A stretch of 64,000 bases of DNA from Alphaproteobacteria bacterium (GTDB lineage Bacteria; Pseudomonadota; Alphaproteobacteria; Caulobacterales; Aquidulcibacteraceae): contig JAPLOL010000078.1 in the NCBI GenBank assembly GCA_026400735.1, positions 1-64,000 of the forward strand, in the 5' to 3' direction. A program made the translations under genes and the position numbers. The notes beneath the pieces were generated by a model. It worked only from the letters and a program-made list of their open reading frames with translations, had not been told where the DNA came from and did no database searches. Of the stretch, positions 20,869 through 32,800 are shown one piece after another. Position 1 is the stretch's first letter, and each line of letters begins with the position of its first letter.

Positions 20869-22860
20869 CTAGAGCAACAGTTTCGCGGTTTCGGCGATCG
20901 CTTCGGCGGTGATGCCGAAGTGCGCGTAAGCGTCCTTCGCCGGTGCTGACGTGCCAAACTCCGACATGCCGACGAACGCATCGAGACCAAAGGCTTCGAA
21001 CCAGCCCTGCGCGACGGCGGCTTCGCAGCCGATCTTGATTTCATCGTCGTCGCCGCAGACCGAGTCTTGATAAGCATCGTCCTGGAGTTCGAACATCTCG
21101 AAGCATGGTGCTGAGACGACGCGCGCCGGAATGCCTTCCTTCTGCAGCAACTCGCGCGCCTTCACAGCCAGCGCGACTTCGGTGCCAGTCGCAAAGATTG
21201 CAACGCGCGAAGCGCCGCCTTCGGCAGGAAGCAATTCGTACGCGCCGCGCACGGAGAGATTTTCGCTGGCGTCGTCGCGCAACGGCGGTGTCGCCTGGCG
21301 CGAAAGCGCGAGCAGACTTGGACCATCGTCGCGCAGCAGCGCCGCTTGCCAGCATTCGGCGGTTTCAACCGCGTCAGCTGGGCGGAAGACGTAGAGGTTG
21401 GGAATGCACCGCAGGCTGGCGAGATGCTCGACGGATTGGTGCGTCGGGCCGTCTTCGCCGAGACCGATGGAATCGTGCGTCATCACATGAATGACGCGAA
21501 TGCCCATCAGCGCGCTCAAGCGAATGGCGGGGCGCGAGTAATCGGCGAACGTGAGGAACGTGCCACCGAACGGAATGACACCGCCGTGCAGCGCCATGCC
21601 GTTCATCGCGGCGGCCATGCCGTGCTCGCGAATGCCGTAACGCACGTAACGGCCGGCGCGGTTTTCCGACGTGAAGTCTTGCGTGCCCTTGGCGAGCGTG
21701 AGGTTCGAGCCCGTGAGATCGGCGGAACCGCCGAGCAATTCCGGGCACGCGTCGAACATCGCGTCGATCGAGCCTTGCGATGAGGCGCGCGTCGCCAGCG
21801 ACGGCTTTTCCGCCGCCATTTTGGAAGCGTGCATGCCGAGCGCGGCGACCGCCGCATCAATGTTCTCGTCGCTCATGGCGGCGGCGAAGGCGTCTTTGTG
21901 TTCGGACTTCTTTAAGCGCGAAGCCCATTCTTCGCGCTTACCGGCGCCGCGGGCGCCGATCTTCAGCCAAGCGCTGCGAATGTTGTCCGGGATTTCGAAC
22001 GGGCCGTATTTCCAGCCGAGCGCGGCTTTGGTCGCAGCGAGCTCTTCGGCGCCAAGCGCTTCACCGTGCGCCTTTGCGGTGCCGGCTTTCTTTGGCGAGC
22101 CGTAGCCGATGGTGGTCTTGCAATCGATCAGCACGGGGCGATCAGATTTGGTTGCGGCGTCGAACGCGCGCGTGACATCGGCGACGTCGTGGCCGTCACA
22201 GGAGAGCACGCTCCAACCGCTCGCAGCGAAGCGCGCGCGCTGATCGGTGTTATCAGACAGCGAAACTGCGCCATCGATCGTGATCGAGTTGTTGTCCCAA
22301 ATGACGATCAGCTTGTTCAGCTTCTGATGTCCGGCCAATGCAATCGCTTCTTGGCTAATGCCTTCCATCAGGCAACCGTCGCCTGCGATCACCCAAGTGC
22401 GGTGATCGACGAGCGCGCCGCCGAAACGTGCGGCGAGATGCGCTTCCGCCATCGCCATACCAACAGCGTTCGCAAGCCCCTGCCCGAGCGGGCCAGTCGT
22501 CGTCTCAATACCGGAAGCGAGGAAGTTCTCCGGGTGGCCTGCTGTCTTCGAGCCAAGCTGGCGGAAATTCTTGATCTCATCGAGCGTCATGTCGGCGTAG
22601 CCGGTGAGATGCAGCAGCGCGTAAAGCAGCATTGAGCCGTGACCAGCAGAGAGCACGAAGCGATCGCGATCAGGCCAACTTGGATTGGTCGGATCGTATT
22701 TCAGGAACTTCGAGAACAGCACCGTCGCCGCATCGGCCATGCCCATCGGCATGCCGGGGTGGCCGGACTTGGCCTTTTCCACAGCATCCATCGCCAGGGC
22801 GCGGATGGCGTTGGCGAGTTCTTTCGCCTCGACGCCTTCGATCAGTTCGCTTTTGCTCAT
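20869..22860 (-). CDS. tkt: Transketolase
   Basis: [32 protein letters not shown]...[16 protein letters not shown]...[18 protein letters not shown]. Confidence 0.97.
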   Translation of the reverse strand: MSKSELIEGVEAKELANAIRALAMDAVEKAKSGHPGMPMGMADAATVLFSKFLKYDPTNPSWPDRDRFVLSAGHGSMLLYALLHLTGYADMTLDEIKNFRQLGSKTAGHPENFLASGIETTTGPLGQGLANAVGMAMAEAHLAARFGGALVDHRTWVIAGDGCLMEGISQEAIALAGHQKLNKLIVIWDNNSITIDGAVSLSDNTDQRARFAASGWSVLSCDGHDVADVTRAFDAATKSDRPVLIDCKTTIGYGSPKKAGTAKAHGEALGAEELAATKAALGWKYGPFEIPDNIRSAWLKIGARGAGKREEWASRLKKSEHKDAFAAAMSDENIDAAVAALGMHASKMAAEKPSLATRASSQGSIDAMFDACPELLGGSADLTGSNLTLAKGTQDFTSENRAGRYVRYGIREHGMAAAMNGMALHGGVIPFGGTFLTFADYSRPAIRLSALMGIRVIHVMTHDSIGLGEDGPTHQSVEHLASLRCIPNLYVFRPADAVETAECWQAALLRDDGPSLLALSRQATPPLRDDASENLSVRGAYELLPAEGGASRVAIFATGTEVALAVKARELLQKEGIPARVVSAPCFEMFELQDDAYQDSVCGDDDEIKIGCEAAVAQGWFEAFGLDAFVGMSEFGTSAPAKDAYAHFGITAEAIAETAKLLL

Positions 22861-22981
22861 TGGGGTTCCTTCGCTCAGGGCTCTTTAGCGCCGATTCGGA
22901 CGCTTGGCCTGGGCGAGTTGGCGATAGCGGCAACAAGCGCCTGTGTGCAATTGGTGCGACTCAGTACGAGCCGCGGCTAAA

Positions 22982-24562
22982 TCAGCGGCGTTTCCACTTT
23001 GGAACAACGAAACACTCGTCCGCGACGATCATGCCGTCACGTGCACTGACGTGATGGGTGCGCGCACCTTTGGCAATCTGGATGGGAGCAATACCATCGA
23101 GCAGGGCTTCGGCGTAGGACGTTTCGGTCAGTTTAGTGATGAGGCGGTACGACACCTCTTCCCCGTATTTGCGGCCCTGTTTTTGACCGCACCGGATCGG
23201 GCGACCATCAATAGCGGTGAGGAAGCCGCCAGCCATGCGCCCGCACTTAGCGTCAATGACCACGGGGTTGTTTGCGTGAGGCGTCCACGCGCCGACGATC
23301 GGATCATCGGCGTAAAAGACGTGCAGTTCACTGCGATGATCGTTGACGCCGCTGCGATCGATATTGGTGAAGAGCCACCACTTGCCGCCCCATTCGAGCA
23401 GCGATGTATCGGCGGCGGTTACATCCAGCAGCGGCGTTGCGACGCGCGTCCAGCCGAGCGGGAAGTCTGTAGATTTCCAGATCTCAATCGTGCGCGCGCC
23501 GCTGGACTCCGGAATCATGAAGAGGTCGCCACGGTGCTCAAAGACGAAGGGGTATGAGAGGTGATGCGTCTCGTCGAAGACGATCGTTGACTTGAGATCG
23601 CGAAGCCTTTGACCTGGTTGCGGGTCGTCGATGCAGACGTGAGAGATGACGCCCCGGCGTTCGGCATAGAGATATTCTTCGAAGAAGATGTGGCAGCGGT
23701 CATCGCGCATGACGATGAACGGGTCTGCCCAGTAGCTGTGCTTGGGCGGTTCGATGATTGTCGGCGCCACGTAGCGCGGGCTCAACGGAGCGCCGCGTGA
23801 AAGCAGCAACCGCCAGCGATCATCGCCGGTAGCGCGCTCGAAAGCATCTGCGACAAGACGGGCATAGGTGCAAAACAATGCAAGCGGTGCGTGGAACGCG
23901 TCTCTTCGTTCGCGGCCAGTTTGAGCAAACGATTTCGGCGTTCCGGGTCGGCGCAAAGCGTCCTCAAGCAATGCCGCCGCGCGCAGGCCGAGCAGCAAAT
24001 CGTTCAAACTCCACGACCACATGAAGCCGCTGTAGCTGCCAGATGCGACTTGCCGCTCTTCGTCAGACTCGCGAGCCAACACAGCGATCGTCGTCACGGG
24101 GACGCCGCGAAAGAACTCCCAAAATCCCAGCGGACTCAGGCGATCGCCCGCGCCCTCTTCGGCGACGATGCGCCAGATTCCGCGTTGCGCAAGATTGGCG
24201 TCGATGACCGCCCCCGACGACAAATCGATGATCGCATCGAGATTGGCGGCGCGGATCGAACCCGCGTCAGAGAGTGACGCAGACGGAGTATCAGCAGTGC
24301 CGACGAGGTCGATCTCGGCATCGTCGAGAATCGAGGGATCAAAGTCGCGTGCGCGCGCGAGTGGCCGATGCAGCAACCTTTTCGCCAGCGCGCGCTCAAG
24401 CGCATCAACCACGCGCCAAACCGCGATTTCTCCGTGATTTTGCACATCATCGCGCGCAATGAGTATCGCGATGTGCAGACCTTGTGCTTCCGCCAAACGC
24501 TTGAAAACAGCCTTGCGCCAGCCGCGCAGTCTCAGCGTATCTACGACGATCCCAATGCGCAT
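22982..24562 (-). CDS. Formyltransferase-like N-terminus + glucosamine inositolphosphorylceramide transferase 1 N-terminal-type domain
   Basis: YVAPTIIEPPKHSYWADPFIVMRDDRCHIFFEEY...HLSYPFVFEHRGDLFMIPESS...KWWLFTNID...RMAGGFLTAIDGRPIRCGQ. Confidence 0.72.
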   Translation of the reverse strand: MRIGIVVDTLRLRGWRKAVFKRLAEAQGLHIAILIARDDVQNHGEIAVWRVVDALERALAKRLLHRPLARARDFDPSILDDAEIDLVGTADTPSASLSDAGSIRAANLDAIIDLSSGAVIDANLAQRGIWRIVAEEGAGDRLSPLGFWEFFRGVPVTTIAVLARESDEERQVASGSYSGFMWSWSLNDLLLGLRAAALLEDALRRPGTPKSFAQTGRERRDAFHAPLALFCTYARLVADAFERATGDDRWRLLLSRGAPLSPRYVAPTIIEPPKHSYWADPFIVMRDDRCHIFFEEYLYAERRGVISHVCIDDPQPGQRLRDLKSTIVFDETHHLSYPFVFEHRGDLFMIPESSGARTIEIWKSTDFPLGWTRVATPLLDVTAADTSLLEWGGKWWLFTNIDRSGVNDHRSELHVFYADDPIVGAWTPHANNPVVIDAKCGRMAGGFLTAIDGRPIRCGQKQGRKYGEEVSYRLITKLTETSYAEALLDGIAPIQIAKGARTHHVSARDGMIVADECFVVPKWKRR

Positions 24563-24759
24563 GCCTGCCTTTAGCGTCTCCCGCGTTTGGGGCATACGCG
24601 GTCCAATTCTCCCTGCAAGCGCGTGCGCACGCCGCGACTCTGCAAAGCTTCGGGCCTCATAATCGAATATAAGATTGCGCGCGAATTTTCAGCAAGGCTC
24701 AATCTCCCCGGGGAAGAGATCGGCATGGCGCTCACGCCAGCACGATCTCGGGGAGAGAT

Positions 24760-25887
24760 TTGGTGGCGGACATACTGGTTGTCGGCGCGCGCGGGATTCC
24801 CGGCGCGGAAGGCGGTGCTGAAAAGCACGCAGAGATGACGTTTCCGCAGTTCGCTGCGAACGATTGCTCGGTGACGCTTTTGGGCGTGAAACCGTACATT
24901 CGCGACAAGGAATACAAAGGCATTAGGCTCGTGGGCATTCCGACGTTGCGCGTCGCGAACACCGACAAGGTCGTCTATCACATTTTGGCTTTGCTCTACG
25001 CGGCGTTCACGCGACCAAAGCTGGTGCATTTGCAGGGCTTGAACGCGGCGTTCTTACTGGTGTTCTACAAGCTCGTCGGCCTCAAAGTCGTGCTGCGCTA
25101 CGGCTCAACAGATCACCTGCACGCCAAGTGGGGCTTCATCGGTCGCATAAGCTTTCGCCTTTGCGACATGCAGGTGCGCTTCGCCGATCGCGTCATCACG
25201 GTGTCGGACGTCTACAAGCGCCAACTAGAAGAGCGCTACAATCTACAAAATGTGGACGTCGTGCCGAATGGCGTGGACACGCCGCGCGTCTGCGCCGAAG
25301 CGCGACGCTGTTTTTCGAGCTTGGGGCTACCGAAGAACAAGTACGTTCTCGCGGTCGGCCGGCTCACCGTCGATAAGGATTATGACACGCTTGTCCGGGC
25401 GATGGACAAGCTGAAGGACAAAGACGTCAAACTTGTTGTCGCCGGCGGCGCGAGCGAGGCCGCCTACGCTGAACGCCTGTTCAGCTTGAACAGTGATCGC
25501 ATCCGCTTCATCGGTCGCATTGACCGGCGCCTTCTTGCGGCGCTCTACGAAAACTGCGGCGTGTTCGTGAACTCCTCGCATCACGAGGGCCTGAGCAACG
25601 CCATTCTTGAAGCGATCTCGTTCCGCCGTCCGGTTGTCGTCAGTGACATCGCGGCGAACAAAGAAATGAACCTGCCTGCGTTCTGCTATTTCGCGACCGG
25701 CGACGCAGATGCGCTGGCGCGGAACATCGACGCAGCGTTCGAGAAGCGCGACGATTTCATCGCCCGCGAGGACAAATTCTGCACCTGGCGCGAGGCTTTC
25801 GAGCGAACGCGCCAAATCTACCTCAACGTTATCCCCAAACTCTCGACGGCATTGGCTTCGGCGCTGGTTACGGTCGGCGGGCTGTAA
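24760..25887 (+). CDS. Glycosyltransferase family 4
   Basis: DILVVGARGIPGAEGGAEKHAE...VDVVPNGVDTP...YVLAVGRLTVDKDYDTLVRAM...VFVNSSHHEGLSNAILEAISFRRPVVVSD. Confidence 0.92.
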   Translation: MVADILVVGARGIPGAEGGAEKHAEMTFPQFAANDCSVTLLGVKPYIRDKEYKGIRLVGIPTLRVANTDKVVYHILALLYAAFTRPKLVHLQGLNAAFLLVFYKLVGLKVVLRYGSTDHLHAKWGFIGRISFRLCDMQVRFADRVITVSDVYKRQLEERYNLQNVDVVPNGVDTPRVCAEARRCFSSLGLPKNKYVLAVGRLTVDKDYDTLVRAMDKLKDKDVKLVVAGGASEAAYAERLFSLNSDRIRFIGRIDRRLLAALYENCGVFVNSSHHEGLSNAILEAISFRRPVVVSDIAANKEMNLPAFCYFATGDADALARNIDAAFEKRDDFIAREDKFCTWREAFERTRQIYLNVIPKLSTALASALVTVGGL

Positions 25888-25953
25888 GCAGGCGCTTGTC
25901 GTGGCGCGCGCGAATGTGCAGGAAGGTCCGCATTCGTTTTTCGGACATTTCAC

Positions 25954-26607
25954 ATGCAAATTTTCATCGACAGCGCCGATGCGGCGGAACTTCAGAAGCT
26001 TGCGGAAACGGGTCTCGTCGACGGCGTGACCACCAATCCGTCGCTGATCGCAAAAGCTGGAGGCGATTTTTTCGAGACGCTTCGTCAAATCTGCGCTGCG
26101 GTTCCCGGGCCGGTAAGCGCTGAGGTCGTCGCGCAAGATGCCGAGACGATGATCAAGGAAGGCCTGAAGCTGCGGGGCGTTGCGCCGAACATTGTCGTGA
26201 AGGTGCCGCTGACGCCGGACGGTTTGAAAGCGTGCAAATACCTTGAGGACAACAATCACCCGGTCAACGTCACGCTTTGCTTCTCAGCCGTTCAAGCGTT
26301 GCTCGCGGCAAAAGCCGGCGCGACGTTCATCTCACCGTTCCTCGGCCGCCTCGATGACAACGGCCAAGACGGCATGGAGCTGATCCGCGAAATCCGCGCC
26401 ATCTTTGACAATTACGACTACCCGACGTCGATCCTTGCCGCCTCGATCCGCACTGCCGGCCACGTGCGCGACGCCGCGATTGCGGGCGCTGACTGCGCGA
26501 CGATCCCGCCCGCCGTCTTCAAAAGCCTCTACAAGCACGTCCTCACGGACATGGGGCTCGAAGCGTTCATGAAAGACTGGAAGTCGACAGGCCAGTCGAT
26601 CCTCTGA
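25954..26607 (+). CDS. fsa: Transaldolase (short TalC/Fsa-type)
   Basis: [36 protein letters not shown]...[32 protein letters not shown]. Confidence 0.95.
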   Translation: MQIFIDSADAAELQKLAETGLVDGVTTNPSLIAKAGGDFFETLRQICAAVPGPVSAEVVAQDAETMIKEGLKLRGVAPNIVVKVPLTPDGLKACKYLEDNNHPVNVTLCFSAVQALLAAKAGATFISPFLGRLDDNGQDGMELIREIRAIFDNYDYPTSILAASIRTAGHVRDAAIAGADCATIPPAVFKSLYKHVLTDMGLEAFMKDWKSTGQSIL

Positions 26608-26642
26608 TCGCCGGCCTGTAATTCTATGACTGTGATCGCTGG

Positions 26643-26930
26643 TTAGCGGCCCGACAGCGCTTGCAAGCGGCTGACGTTGTCGTCGGTAGACGCGCGCGCG
26701 GCTTCCATGGAACGTTCGGCATCAGCCAACGTTGCTTCGATCGCGGCGACATCGAGCGGCTCAAGAGCCGGCGCTTGTTGAGTCATCTCGTTGGCGAAAG
26801 CTTCGCGCATCGAGAGGCCACCCTGCATCGCCACAGGACCGACAAGGCCAACAAGGACCATCGCGCCCGCACCAGCAGCAAAGCTGGCCACGACCATGCG
26901 AACGGTGGCTTTGACGTTTGAGGGCGACAT
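26643..26930 (-). CDS. Small hypothetical membrane-anchored protein
   Basis: N-terminal TM VVASFAAGAGAMVLVGLVGPVAM; helical C-terminus ending ASTDDNVSRLQALSGR. Confidence 0.6.
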   Translation of the reverse strand: MSPSNVKATVRMVVASFAAGAGAMVLVGLVGPVAMQGGLSMREAFANEMTQQAPALEPLDVAAIEATLADAERSMEAARASTDDNVSRLQALSGR

Positions 26931-27203
26931 AATGTGGAAAACTCCCGGACCGGCGGCGGTCAGTTAACAAAAGGTTGCCGTGATGGCAAACGCTACTTTG
27001 CGGCGCCGAAGAGAGATCGTCCGTGACACTCGTCACTACTCTCGACACCCCTACCCGCCGTCTTTCGCGGCTTGAGCAGACACTACCGGAAAATCCTGAA
27101 TTTCAGCCGAATCCCGCGTTCAAGTTCGGTTGCGACTGCTTCAGGCTTCCGGTGTAAGATGAGCTGAAATCGCCGTTGCTGCGGCGCCGAACACGGAACC
27201 ACA

Positions 27204-28100
27204 ATGGCTAGCGCTTCCACCTCGCCCCGAACGCTACGGAAAGCGGTACTTCCAGTTGCCGGCTTCGGGACGCGCGTGCTTCCCGCCACCAAGGCGATCC
27301 CAAAAGAAATGCTTCCGGTGTTCGACCGTCCGGCGATCCAGTACGTCGTTGACGAAGCTCTGGCCGCCGGCATCGAGCACATAGTCTTCGTCACGGGGCG
27401 AAATAAGGGTGCGATTGAGGACTATTTCGACCGATCGTATGAACTCGAAGTAACACTTCAGGCGAAGCAAAAGACCGAGCAACTGGCTGAGATCGCGGAA
27501 TCTGTCCGCGCCGCTGGCTCGATGAGCTTCGTCCGCCAGCAGGCGGCCCTGGGTCTGGGCCACGCCGTTTGGTGCGCGCGGGACATTGTCGGCGACGAGC
27601 CGTTCGCGGTGATGCTGCCGGACATGCTGATGATGGCGCAGCCTTCGTGCCTCGCGCAGATGGTCGACGCGTACAACAAAGTCGGCGGCAACATCATCGC
27701 GGTGGAGCCCACCGACACGCCCGAACGCTACGGCGTCATCACGCCCGAGAGCCGCGATGGCCGCTTGATCAAAATGAAAGGCATGGTTGAGAAGCCGAAG
27801 CGCGAAGAAGCGCCGTCGAACCTCTTCATCAGCGGCCGCTACATTCTTCAACCTGAGATTTTCGAACTGCTCGAAAGCCAAGGCCCCGGCGCAGGCAACG
27901 AGATCCAGCTCACGGATTCGATGGCGCGCTTGATGGGCGTGCAGCCCTTCCACGCGCTCGAATACGAAGGCACGACGTACGATTGCGGCGATAAAGTCGG
28001 CTACATGCAAGCGACTGCCGCGTATGCGCTGGCGAATGCGGAGCACGGCGATAACGTCGAGAAGATGCTGCGCGACCTGCTCGCCAAGCGCGGGAAATGA
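27204..28100 (+). CDS. galU: UTP-glucose-1-phosphate uridylyltransferase
   Basis: KAVLPVAGFGTRVLPATKAIPKEMLPVFDRPAIQYVVDEALAAGIEHIVFVTGRNKGAIEDYFD. Confidence 0.96.
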   Translation: MASASTSPRTLRKAVLPVAGFGTRVLPATKAIPKEMLPVFDRPAIQYVVDEALAAGIEHIVFVTGRNKGAIEDYFDRSYELEVTLQAKQKTEQLAEIAESVRAAGSMSFVRQQAALGLGHAVWCARDIVGDEPFAVMLPDMLMMAQPSCLAQMVDAYNKVGGNIIAVEPTDTPERYGVITPESRDGRLIKMKGMVEKPKREEAPSNLFISGRYILQPEIFELLESQGPGAGNEIQLTDSMARLMGVQPFHALEYEGTTYDCGDKVGYMQATAAYALANAEHGDNVEKMLRDLLAKRGK

Positions 28101-28771
28101 TCGATCTCCGCACGTTCGAAACGCGCGCGTTGCTTATGCAGGCCGCGGCGGAACGCATCTTCGGAGCTTTGAGAGAAGGTGTTCTGCAACGTGGCGAAGC
28201 GTTTGCCGCGTTGTCCGGCGGTAGCACACCGGAGCCAGCTTACCGCGCACTAGCGGCTCAGACGTATCACTGGCAGCGCGTAACGTTTCTACTCGTAGAC
28301 GAGCGCTTCGTTCCTCCCTCCCATCCCGATTCAAACGAGGGAATGCTGCGACGCGCGCTTGCGCCCGCTTTGGCGGCCGGCGCCAAGCTCCTGCCGATGT
28401 ATTCGGACGGTACAAGCTTGGACGAAGCGGCTGCTCGCGCCGACGCACTCTACAAAGACAAGCCAATCGATATCGCGCTGATGGGCATGGGCAGCGACGG
28501 CCACACGGCGTCGTGGTTTCCGCAATCGCCGGAGCTTGCGGCAGCGCTCGACAGAAACAGTCCTCGCACGGTGATCTCAGTCAACGCTCCCGGCGCCAGC
28601 GGTTCGCCGCAACGTCTGACGTTGACCCGATCCGCGTTCTATCGCGCAAGCGCGGTGTCATTGCTGATCACAGGCGAGGAAAAGCGCTCGCTGCTGTTGG
28701 ACCAAGCGCGAGGCGACCTGCCCGTAGACTCTCTGTTCGAGGACTGGTCAGAAACGCTCTGGGCGCCGTAA
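28097..28771 (+). CDS. pgl: 6-phosphogluconolactonase
   Basis: FAALSGGSTPEPAYRALA...WQRVTFLLVDERFVPPSHPDSNEGMLR...IDIALMGMGSDGHTASWFP. Confidence 0.93.
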   Translation: MIDLRTFETRALLMQAAAERIFGALREGVLQRGEAFAALSGGSTPEPAYRALAAQTYHWQRVTFLLVDERFVPPSHPDSNEGMLRRALAPALAAGAKLLPMYSDGTSLDEAAARADALYKDKPIDIALMGMGSDGHTASWFPQSPELAAALDRNSPRTVISVNAPGASGSPQRLTLTRSAFYRASAVSLLITGEEKRSLLLDQARGDLPVDSLFEDWSETLWAP

Positions 28772-28834
28772 CCGGCGGCGACATTCTGCTTGTGACGACT
28801 GAATAAATCCGCTATCGTTCATTCGTAAGGGTGG

Positions 28835-29857
28835 ATGGTGCAGAAAGCGGCGTTCTTTCAGTCGGTTGTACTGGGCTTGGCCCTGCTCGTTGCCGCGTGC
28901 TCGGGCGGCGAAGCGGACGAGACAACGACCGCCACCGAAGGCCCGCTCGTCGAAGTCGTCGAAGTCGCGCCCGCCTCTGCCGCCGGATCGGTCCGCGCGA
29001 GCGGCATGATCGGCTATCGCCGCGAACCCGTTCTCGCTTTCACTGCCGCTGGTGTCGTCGGCGCGATCGACGTGGACTCAGGTGATGTCGTGCGGCGCGG
29101 CCAGCGTTTGGCGACGCTGCGCAGAACCGGCGCCGGCGCAAACGTTGATGAAGCTGCGCTCGCACGCGCCAACGCCGAGCGCGACCTCGCACGCACGCAA
29201 GAATTGTTTGAACGCGGATTCGTTTCTGAAGCGCGACTTGAAAGCGCGCGGCTTGCTGTCGAGCGTGCGCGTGACTCCTCCGTACTCACTGCGCCGGCCG
29301 ACGGCGTGATCCTGCGTCGCGGCGTTGATCCGTCACAGACCGTCACTGCGGGCACACCTGTTTTTGTGTTTGGCGAAACGGCATCTGGCATTGTGGTGCG
29401 CGCGCCGGTTGCGTCCGATGACGCAGCGCGCATCCGCGTTGGCGACACAGCACAAATTCGGGTGAACGGCGCGCAGCGGCCAGGCCGCGTCACCCGCGTT
29501 GGCGCTCAAGGCGACGCCGCGACGGGCGCATTTGAAGTTGAGATAGAGATCACGGCGCCGGAAGGTCTGCGCAGCGGAATGGTCGCGGAAGTGGAAGTCG
29601 CGGCGACGCCGGGCGCCAATCCGCAGACCTCGATCATCGTGCCGACGCTAGCACTGCTCGATGCACGTGCCGACCAAGGCGTCGTCTACGTACTCGACGC
29701 AAATGCAGTCGCGCGACGGCGCGCCGTTCGCACCGCAGGCGTGACATCGGCAGGCGTCATCGTCGTTGAGGGCCTCAATCCGGGTGACCGGATCGTCGCC
29801 GCCGGCGCAGCTTACGTGCGCGACGGCGAAAGCGTGCGCATCGCCCCCGGCGCTTAG
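28835..29857 (+). CDS. RND efflux periplasmic adaptor (membrane fusion protein)
   Basis: Lipoprotein signal LLVAACSGG; biotinyl-lipoyl/HlyD-type organisation; abuts RND permease. Confidence 0.9.
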   Translation: MVQKAAFFQSVVLGLALLVAACSGGEADETTTATEGPLVEVVEVAPASAAGSVRASGMIGYRREPVLAFTAAGVVGAIDVDSGDVVRRGQRLATLRRTGAGANVDEAALARANAERDLARTQELFERGFVSEARLESARLAVERARDSSVLTAPADGVILRRGVDPSQTVTAGTPVFVFGETASGIVVRAPVASDDAARIRVGDTAQIRVNGAQRPGRVTRVGAQGDAATGAFEVEIEITAPEGLRSGMVAEVEVAATPGANPQTSIIVPTLALLDARADQGVVYVLDANAVARRRAVRTAGVTSAGVIVVEGLNPGDRIVAAGAAYVRDGESVRIAPGA

Positions 29858-32800
29858 ATGCAAGCCATCACGCGCTTCTTCGTCGATCGCTGGCAGTTCA
29901 GCGCGGTGCTGTTCGTGCTGCTCGCAGCGCTTGGCGTTGGCGCGATTTTCTCGATCCCGAAATCCGAAGACCAGATCGTCGAGTTTCCGGGCGTTGCGGT
30001 TGCTGTGATCCTGCCAGGCGCTGACGCCGAGCAGATGGAACGGTTGGTCGCCATTCCGGTGGAAGACCAGATCAACGCGATCGAAGATATTCGCGAGATC
30101 AGATCGGCGAGCCGCGCGGGTCTTGCTGTCGTCAACGTCGAGTTCGAGTGGGGCGCGGACGCCGAGGAGAAATTCGGCGAGGTGGTGCGCGAAATCAACG
30201 TCGTGCGCTCTCGCCTGCCTGAGGGTGTCGTCGATATTCGCATGCGCCGCTACAATCCGGCGCAAACGGCGATCGTGCAGATGGCGCTGACCAGCGACGA
30301 CGCTTCGTTCCGCCAGCTGGAAGCCTACGCCAAGGGACTGCGCGACGCTGTCGAGCGAGCGCCGGGGGTGCAGCAAGCCGACGTTTGGGGCGCGCCGCCA
30401 TCAGAAGTGCGTGTCGCAGCAAACCTCGATCAGCTCGCCGCCTATCGCTTGCCGCTCGCGGCGGTTGCGGAAGCGCTGCAGCGCGAAGGTGTCGATACGC
30501 CGGTGGGCGCAGTTGAGGCCGGCGGGCGGCGGTTCAACGTGCAATCGTCGGGCTCGTTTGACTCGCTCGATGAAATTCGGCGCGTGGCGCTTCGAGCGGA
30601 CAACGGCTCGCTCGTGACGGTAGGCGACGTCGCGGAGGTGTCTTGGGCGAACGATGAACGCTCGCACATCACACGCTTTAATGGTCAGCGCGCCGTGTTC
30701 GTGAGCGCGCAAGCGCGACTGGGTGAATCCATATTCGATGTGATCTCTGGTATTCGCCCGCGTGTTGACGCCTTCGAAGGGTCGCTACCGTCCAATATCC
30801 AGCTGCACCGCGGCTTTGATCAATCCGAGACGGTTACGCACCGCCTTGGCAATCTCGGACGCGATTTTGCGATCGCGTTGGCGCTGGTGCTTCTGACGCT
30901 TCTGCCACTCGGTTTTCGGGCATCAATTGTCGTTATGGTGTCGATCCCACTGTCGCTGGCGATCGGCGTGGTGGCCATCCAGGAGCTTGGCTATTCGCTG
31001 AACCAGCTTTCGATCGCAGGCTTTGTGCTGGCGCTTGGCCTGCTGGTCGATGACTCTATCGTCGTCACTGAGAATATCGCGCGCCATTTGCGGCAAGGCA
31101 TGAGTCCCCGCGAAGCGGCGATTGCCTGCGTGAGCGAGATCAACATCGCCGTGATCGGCTGCACCGCGACGTTGTTGCTTGCGTTCGTTCCTTTGATGGC
31201 ATTGCCGGAAGGCGCTGGTGCGTTTGTGCGCTCGTTGCCAGTCGCAGTGGTGACGACGATCATCGCGTCACTGTTCGTCGCGCTGACAATTATTCCGTTC
31301 CTAGCCAGCCGCCTCTTACCGCGCAGCGATTCCGGTCACTCGAACGCGCTGCTCGATGGCGTCATGGCGGCGATCCACAACATCTATCGTCCAGCGCTTC
31401 ACGTCGCGCTCGCGCATCCACGCAAGACGGTGATCATCGGGCTGGTCGCCTTCGTGCTTTCACTCGGACTTGTGCCGAAGCTTGGCTTCAGCCTCTTCCC
31501 TGAAAATGACAGCCCGTACTTCCTCGTCGATATCGAGACGCCGCAAGGAAGTGCGGTGAGCGAAACGGATGCGGCGGTGATGTACGCAGAACAGGTGCTG
31601 GCCGGGCATCCAGAGATCGAATGGCGGTTTGCCAATAGCGGGCGCGGCAATCCGCAAATCTATTACAACGAGATTCCGCCCGAGCAGCTCTCTAACCAAG
31701 GGCAGATCTACGCGCGCTTCCATGAATGGCGTCATGACGAAGGCATGCGCGTAATCGAAGAGATTCGCGGGCAGCTCAATCAGTATCCGCGCGCGCGCAT
31801 GAATTTGCGTCGCTTCGCCAACGGCCCGCCGATTGAAGCGCCTATTGCCGTGCGCATCCGCGGACCTGATCTGGCGGCTTTGGGCGAACTTGCGGCTGAG
31901 GTTGAGCGTATTGTCAATGAGACGCCTGGCGCGCGCGATGTGTCGAATCCAACGGCTGAGCGACTGATTGATCTTGATCTCAATATCGACGACAGCGCCG
32001 CGGCATTGCGTGGCGTGCCGGCGGGCGCGATCGATCACACGTTGCGGATCGCTATTGCAGGCTTGCCGGTGGCTCAGTTCCGCGACCCCGCGGGTGATGC
32101 GTTCCCGGTCGTGCTGCGCGCGCCGCGTGACGACACGATGCCCGTGGCGGCGCTCGATCGGCTTTACATTTGGAATGGTCAGGGTGGCGCGACGCCGCTG
32201 GCGGAGATTTCGCATCCGACGATGGAGAGCAGTCCGGCTTCCATCGACCGCGTGCAACGCGAGCGGACAGCGACCGTTACGGCGTACACGCAGCCCGGTT
32301 ATCTGATTAGCGGTGTGACGGCTGATGTCGCGCAGCGGCTTCAAGCGCTGCGTTTGCCGGCTGGCTACACGGTTTCGTTTGGCGGCGAAGCTGAAGCGCA
32401 GGCGCGCAGCTTCGGTGGACTCGGCCCCGCCATCCTCATCGCCATCTTCGGCGTGCTGGCGGTGTTGCTGCTTGAGTTTGGCACGTTCGCAGTCACCGGC
32501 GTGGTGGCGTTCGTTATTCCGTTCGGGATCATGGGCGGGCTGATCGCGCTCTTCATCGGCGGCGAGTCACTCTCGTTCACCGCGATCATCGGCTTCGTGG
32601 CGCTAATCGGGATTGAGATAAAAAACTCGATCCTGCTCGTGGAGTTCGCCAACCAGGCCCGCGCACGCGGCGTGCCCTTGCGCGAGGCGATTGAGACAGC
32701 TGGCGAAGTTCGCTTCCTGCCGGTGCTGCTGACCAGCGCCACCGCGATTGGGGGCATGACGCCGTTGTTGCTGGAGAACTCACCGCTCTTCTCCCCGATA

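Noticed and set aside
25327-26259. 310-aa minus-strand ORF
   Set aside because: Spans the ends of two convincing plus-strand genes (GT4 and transaldolase).
31460-32344. 294-aa minus-strand ORF
   Set aside because: Shadow ORF within the RND permease gene.
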